Shown here: piece after piece, positions 61,239 to 64,000 of the stretch | Layout of the letters: every line of letters begins with the position of its first letter | Position numbering within the stretch: the stretch's first letter is position 1 | Assembly: GCA_019421345.1 (NCBI GenBank) | Contig: JAHZFL010000008.1 | Span: forward strand, 1 to 64,000 | From: Roseburia sp. | GTDB taxonomy: Bacteria > Bacillota > Clostridia > Lachnospirales > Lachnospiraceae | Direction: 5' to 3' | DNA length: 64,000 nt | Made by a program: the position numbers and the translations under genes | The notes under the pieces: model-generated | Told to the model about the DNA's origin: nothing | Database searches by the model: none | Seen by the model: the letters and a program-made list of their open reading frames with translations, nothing else

Positions 61239-61314
61239 AGTGTTTCTTCCCAAACACTTCATAATTCCCGAAATTCGCGAATACTATTTATAAACGAATT
61301 TCGGGAATTTTTTT
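61239..61314 (+). terminator. Double hairpin ending in a T-run that touches the amidase ATG
   Basis: First hairpin AGTGTTT-CTTCCC-AAACACT (61239-61258), then a perfect 15-bp stem AATTCCCGAAATTCG / CGAATTTCGGGAATT (61263-61309) followed by seven T (61308-61314), immediately followed by the ATG at 61315. It looks like a full intrinsic terminator of the GH18 gene placed where the amidase ribosome binding site should be. Confidence 0.8.
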
Positions 61315-62010
61315 ATGAAAAAAAAATTAGAACTTCTTATGACTGTCTGTCTGCTTGCCGCCTCCTTCTTCCTCGCCCGACAGGGCGCCGTCTATGTATT
61401 AAGCTCCCGCACAGAGGACAAGAAAATCTGCATTGCAGTTGATGCGGGACACGGCGGAAGCGATCCCGGCAAGGTTGGCGTCAACGACGCTTTGGAAAAA
61501 GACATCAATCTTGCTCTTGCACTGAAGCTGCGCGATCTTCTGGAGAAAAAAGAAATCACGGTTATTCTGACAAGAGATTCCGACGCAAGTCTTGCCCCAT
61601 TGGATGCTACCAATAAAAAAGCTTCCGATATGCAAAAGCGCTGCCAGATCATCTCCGATGCAAATCCTATATTTACGATCAGTCTGCATCAAAACAGTTA
61701 TCCCGCGGAGGAGGTAAAGGGTGCGCAGGTCTTTTACTATTCACAGTCCGAGCAGGGGAAAGAGCTTGCCGAAATACTCCAAAACAGCCTCGTCTCACGG
61801 GTTGACCCGCAGAACAAAAGAACAGCAAAGGCAAATGAGAGCTATTATCTGCTCAAAAAAACACCCACACCTACGGTCATCGTAGAATGTGGGTTTTTAA
61901 GCAATCCGACAGAAGCGGAGCTGTTGTTAGACGAAGCTTATCAGGATAAGCTCGTCCGTGCTGTCTATATGGGGATTCTGGAATATTTGGAAAAGGAGTC
62001 TCTCCTATAA
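61315..62010 (+). CDS. cwlD: N-acetylmuramoyl-L-alanine amidase, CwlD-like
   Basis: 231 aa amidase 3 family Zn enzyme with a signal-anchor (LLMTVCLLAASFFLARQGA). The metal and catalytic residues are in VDAGHGGSDPG (His), the Glu-bearing EKDINLALALKL, SLHQNS (His) and VIVECGFLSNP (Glu). It resembles CwlD, which with a deacetylase makes spore muramic lactam. It has no clear ribosome binding site because the terminator T-run reaches its ATG. The stop overlaps the opposite DUF6240 gene by 6 bp. Confidence 0.88.
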   Translation: MKKKLELLMTVCLLAASFFLARQGAVYVLSSRTEDKKICIAVDAGHGGSDPGKVGVNDALEKDINLALALKLRDLLEKKEITVILTRDSDASLAPLDATNKKASDMQKRCQIISDANPIFTISLHQNSYPAEEVKGAQVFYYSQSEQGKELAEILQNSLVSRVDPQNKRTAKANESYYLLKKTPTPTVIVECGFLSNPTEAELLLDEAYQDKLVRAVYMGILEYLEKESLL

Positions 62011-64000
62011 TATCTCACGAATCTTCTGAATAAATGTTTCTGCAATCCGATACAGGCGGGCGGTCTGTACCTGATAGGTCTCATCACTGCCCTCGTCTGT
62101 CCGCTCTGTTTTTGCTTCCTCAAGTCCCGATAAGCGGTTCAAATCTAATTCCTGACTATATGCGCAGCGCACATCCACCTGCTCCTCTGCATCAAAGCTC
62201 TCCGAGAGCTTTCCTGTAAGCTGCTCGAGCAGCTCCTTTGTATCCGCATTGTCGGTTGCGATAAGTCCGGTCATTCCATTTTCTTTTGCATGGAAAACCG
62301 CTGCAAGCTTTCCGCGAAGCGCACTCTCCATTGTAATATCCACAACGCCTTTTTTCTCTACGCCGCGGACAATTTTAAGAGATACACTCACGACACCGTC
62401 CCCCGTCATGACCGGCACGGAATACTGCTCATCCTTCAGCAGCGCATTTCCGATAGAAAGCTGTGTCGATAATAAACGCATTTCTGTTATATCTACGCTT
62501 GTCACATCGTCACTCTCCAGCATACTGCGCATCACGTTTTCTGCCAGAACACCAAGCCTCTCCTGTGCCTCCGCCATTGCCTCCGGCGCAGAAATCGCTT
62601 CTTTGAATGCGTCGAGCACTGCCTGCTTCATATCCTCTATATCATCGGCTGTGACGTCCTCATCCGCATCCTTCGTCCCTTTTCCAAAAAGCTGACGGAA
62701 CATTCCGTTGCGGTCTTTAAGCATGGCCTCCATTGCCAGCACATGAGACATTGTGTTTGGCAGATCGTATTTCTCCAACACAGCGTAAATATCCTCTGTC
62801 ACTTTCGCGCTCTGGGAAAGCCTTGCCAACTGCTCCTTCGCATACGCTGCGTCGAGCACCGCATCATCCGCATCCGCCCCTGCCTGCTGCAGCGCATCCT
62901 TAAGCTCCTCCGGCGTAAGCTCCTCCCATCCCGTCTGCTTTTCCCCAAGCTTCTTTAATCTGCCCGGCGTAAGCGTATCCATAACATCCTTCAGACAATT
63001 TTTCTGATATGCGGTCTCCATCTGCTGCGTAATAGAATTGTAAGCGTAACCGCCGCTCTCCTTTGCACCAAACTCATCGTCTACCGTGTAATCCATCTTT
63101 CCACTGTGGCGCGCATTCCGCACTGCCATCATCAGATTGCGCATCGTAATGTCTGTTCCCTGATGAAGCAATGCCCCAATGACTGCACCGTCCGTCTGCT
63201 CCACCTGATGAATCAGACGGTAGGTACCGATATAGGAGTCACGCTCCTCCTTGCTGATCGCATGATCCTGCTCCAGCTTCCACAAAAACTCACTGAACTT
63301 GCGCTCGTCCTCCGTACCGATTTCTGCTGAGATTTCCTCTGCCGCCCGATTGACACTCTCAAAATCCATATCCAGCGGATTGATCCCCCGCCGTATCATC
63401 TCTATGACCGTCGCCGGTTTCAAATTACGGAACATCCGCTGTACTTCCTCATCTACCGCCTTAATCTGCGCAACATTCTCCGGTGTAATAGGAAGCTCAT
63501 TATAGCCTAAGATACGAACAGCCCTGCGGTTCGCCTCCGTTGTGTCAAGTCCGATATCCGCTAAAATATCATCAACATTGCGGAATGCCTTTTGGATGGA
63601 ATCTCCCAGATCGGCACGCGGCGCCGTCATCAGCGTCTCATAGCTTTCATTGGCACGCCGGAAGGTCTCGGCAAGCTCCTGTGCGCTTGTATGTACCTCC
63701 GACAACGGCGCTGCGGCAATTTCCCTCATACCAAGCACATATGCCGGAGCGCTCTTTAATCCGTTGACTGTTTCGGACGTCTCACGCAAAACCTCTACGT
63801 TCTTACCGGATGCCTCAACACCCTGTCCGCGGAGCAGATTCTCATAATAAGCGTTCTCCTCCGCCTTTAATTCCTCCACAAGCTGCGCCAGTGGCTGCGT
63901 ATCAATCTGAATCCCTTTCTTTAACAGGGCATAGTTTGCCTCTGCCGTCATCGCAAGGCGAATCTCCTCAAGCTGCCTTCTTGCAGTAACAAGCGCCAGT
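62005..64000 (-). CDS. DUF6240-type protein, partial (continues past the right edge)
   Basis: At least 665 codons, read leftwards from beyond 64000 to TAG at 62005. An internal ATG at 63951 is not the true start: upstream codons (VTARRQLEEIRLAMTAEANYALLKKGI) stay open to the edge and resemble the repeats of Lachnospiraceae DUF6240 proteins. Mostly helical and acidic, with no signal peptide or catalytic motif visible. Its function is unknown. Such proteins often lie near flagellar and motility genes. Confidence 0.75.
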   Translation of the reverse strand, partial: LALVTARRQLEEIRLAMTAEANYALLKKGIQIDTQPLAQLVEELKAEENAYYENLLRGQGVEASGKNVEVLRETSETVNGLKSAPAYVLGMREIAAAPLSEVHTSAQELAETFRRANESYETLMTAPRADLGDSIQKAFRNVDDILADIGLDTTEANRRAVRILGYNELPITPENVAQIKAVDEEVQRMFRNLKPATVIEMIRRGINPLDMDFESVNRAAEEISAEIGTEDERKFSEFLWKLEQDHAISKEERDSYIGTYRLIHQVEQTDGAVIGALLHQGTDITMRNLMMAVRNARHSGKMDYTVDDEFGAKESGGYAYNSITQQMETAYQKNCLKDVMDTLTPGRLKKLGEKQTGWEELTPEELKDALQQAGADADDAVLDAAYAKEQLARLSQSAKVTEDIYAVLEKYDLPNTMSHVLAMEAMLKDRNGMFRQLFGKGTKDADEDVTADDIEDMKQAVLDAFKEAISAPEAMAEAQERLGVLAENVMRSMLESDDVTSVDITEMRLLSTQLSIGNALLKDEQYSVPVMTGDGVVSVSLKIVRGVEKKGVVDITMESALRGKLAAVFHAKENGMTGLIATDNADTKELLEQLTGKLSESFDAEEQVDVRCAYSQELDLNRLSGLEEAKTERTDEGSDETYQVQTARLYRIAETFIQKIREIL

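Noticed and set aside
1..64000. tRNA, rRNA, riboswitch or T-box elements
   Set aside because: I looked in the leaders of lysS, argF, coaX and pgi and in all long gaps and saw no recognisable cloverleaf, T-box or riboswitch core.

Overview
The window looks like a chromosome segment of a motile Lachnospiraceae-type Firmicute (Clostridium cluster XIVa). The signs are a pyruvate formate-lyase pair, a birA-coaX-dusB-greA-lysS block, a Bce-type two-component system beside an FtsX-type ABC transporter, flagellin with FliS, a Firmicute-style Tad (Flp) pilus operon with DUF5702 and Flp1-type proteins, and many strong AAGGAGG-type ribosome binding sites. No tRNA, rRNA, transposase, integrase or CRISPR array was seen.

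Left end (1-5.7 kb): an AT-richer accessory island reading rightwards. It holds a small Cro/XRE-like regulator, a C5 cytosine methyltransferase, a PmeII-type restriction endonuclease and a 933-residue PHP plus SMC-like ATPase (TrlF type), apparently one co-transcribed defence operon. It is followed by three adjacent hairpins resembling a transfer origin, a large inverted repeat, and a spoIIID gene that keeps its N-terminal half but loses its C-terminal half at the junction. This looks like the edge of a former mobile element.

Core metabolism and signalling (5.7-27 kb), mostly on the minus strand: pflB and pflA separated by two 191-bp tandem repeats with a covarying stem, a Dus enzyme, a GntR-controlled membrane protein, a GH25 lysozyme, two small membrane proteins, a response regulator / histidine kinase / ABC transporter locus with a clear palindromic operator, a lipoprotein, an aldehyde dehydrogenase, a divergent SDR plus XRE regulator pair, and a glycogen debranching enzyme.

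Housekeeping (27-43.8 kb): argF-birA-DUF6145-coaX-dusB-(unknown)-greA-lysS as one long minus-strand run, then an SPFH protein, a SleB-like wall hydrolase, pgi, a small membrane protein, murG, a HIT protein, an orphan soluble histidine kinase, an FMN reductase-SCP2 fusion and a rhomboid protease.

Surface structures (43.8-64 kb): a complete minus-strand Tad operon (prepilin peptidase, TadZ-like, TadA, TadB, TadC, Flp1-type pilin, DUF5702, TadE-like proteins, second peptidase, FHA protein), a DUF2508 gene, fliS and flagellin with a sigma-28-type promoter, a DUF1858 protein and mecA. Then come a plus-strand Ser/Thr kinase fused to a degenerate P-loop domain, a second degenerate P-loop protein and a small unknown protein, which I read as a phospho-signalling partner of the Tad/FHA system. 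The end holds a GH18 wall hydrolase, a CwlD-like amidase and a DUF6240 protein that runs off the right edge. Three genes tied to the Tad/kinase group lack a usable ATG, GTG or TTG at the position their Shine-Dalgarno sequence predicts. One of them (58292) has a well-placed ATT, which is the most unusual translational feature here.
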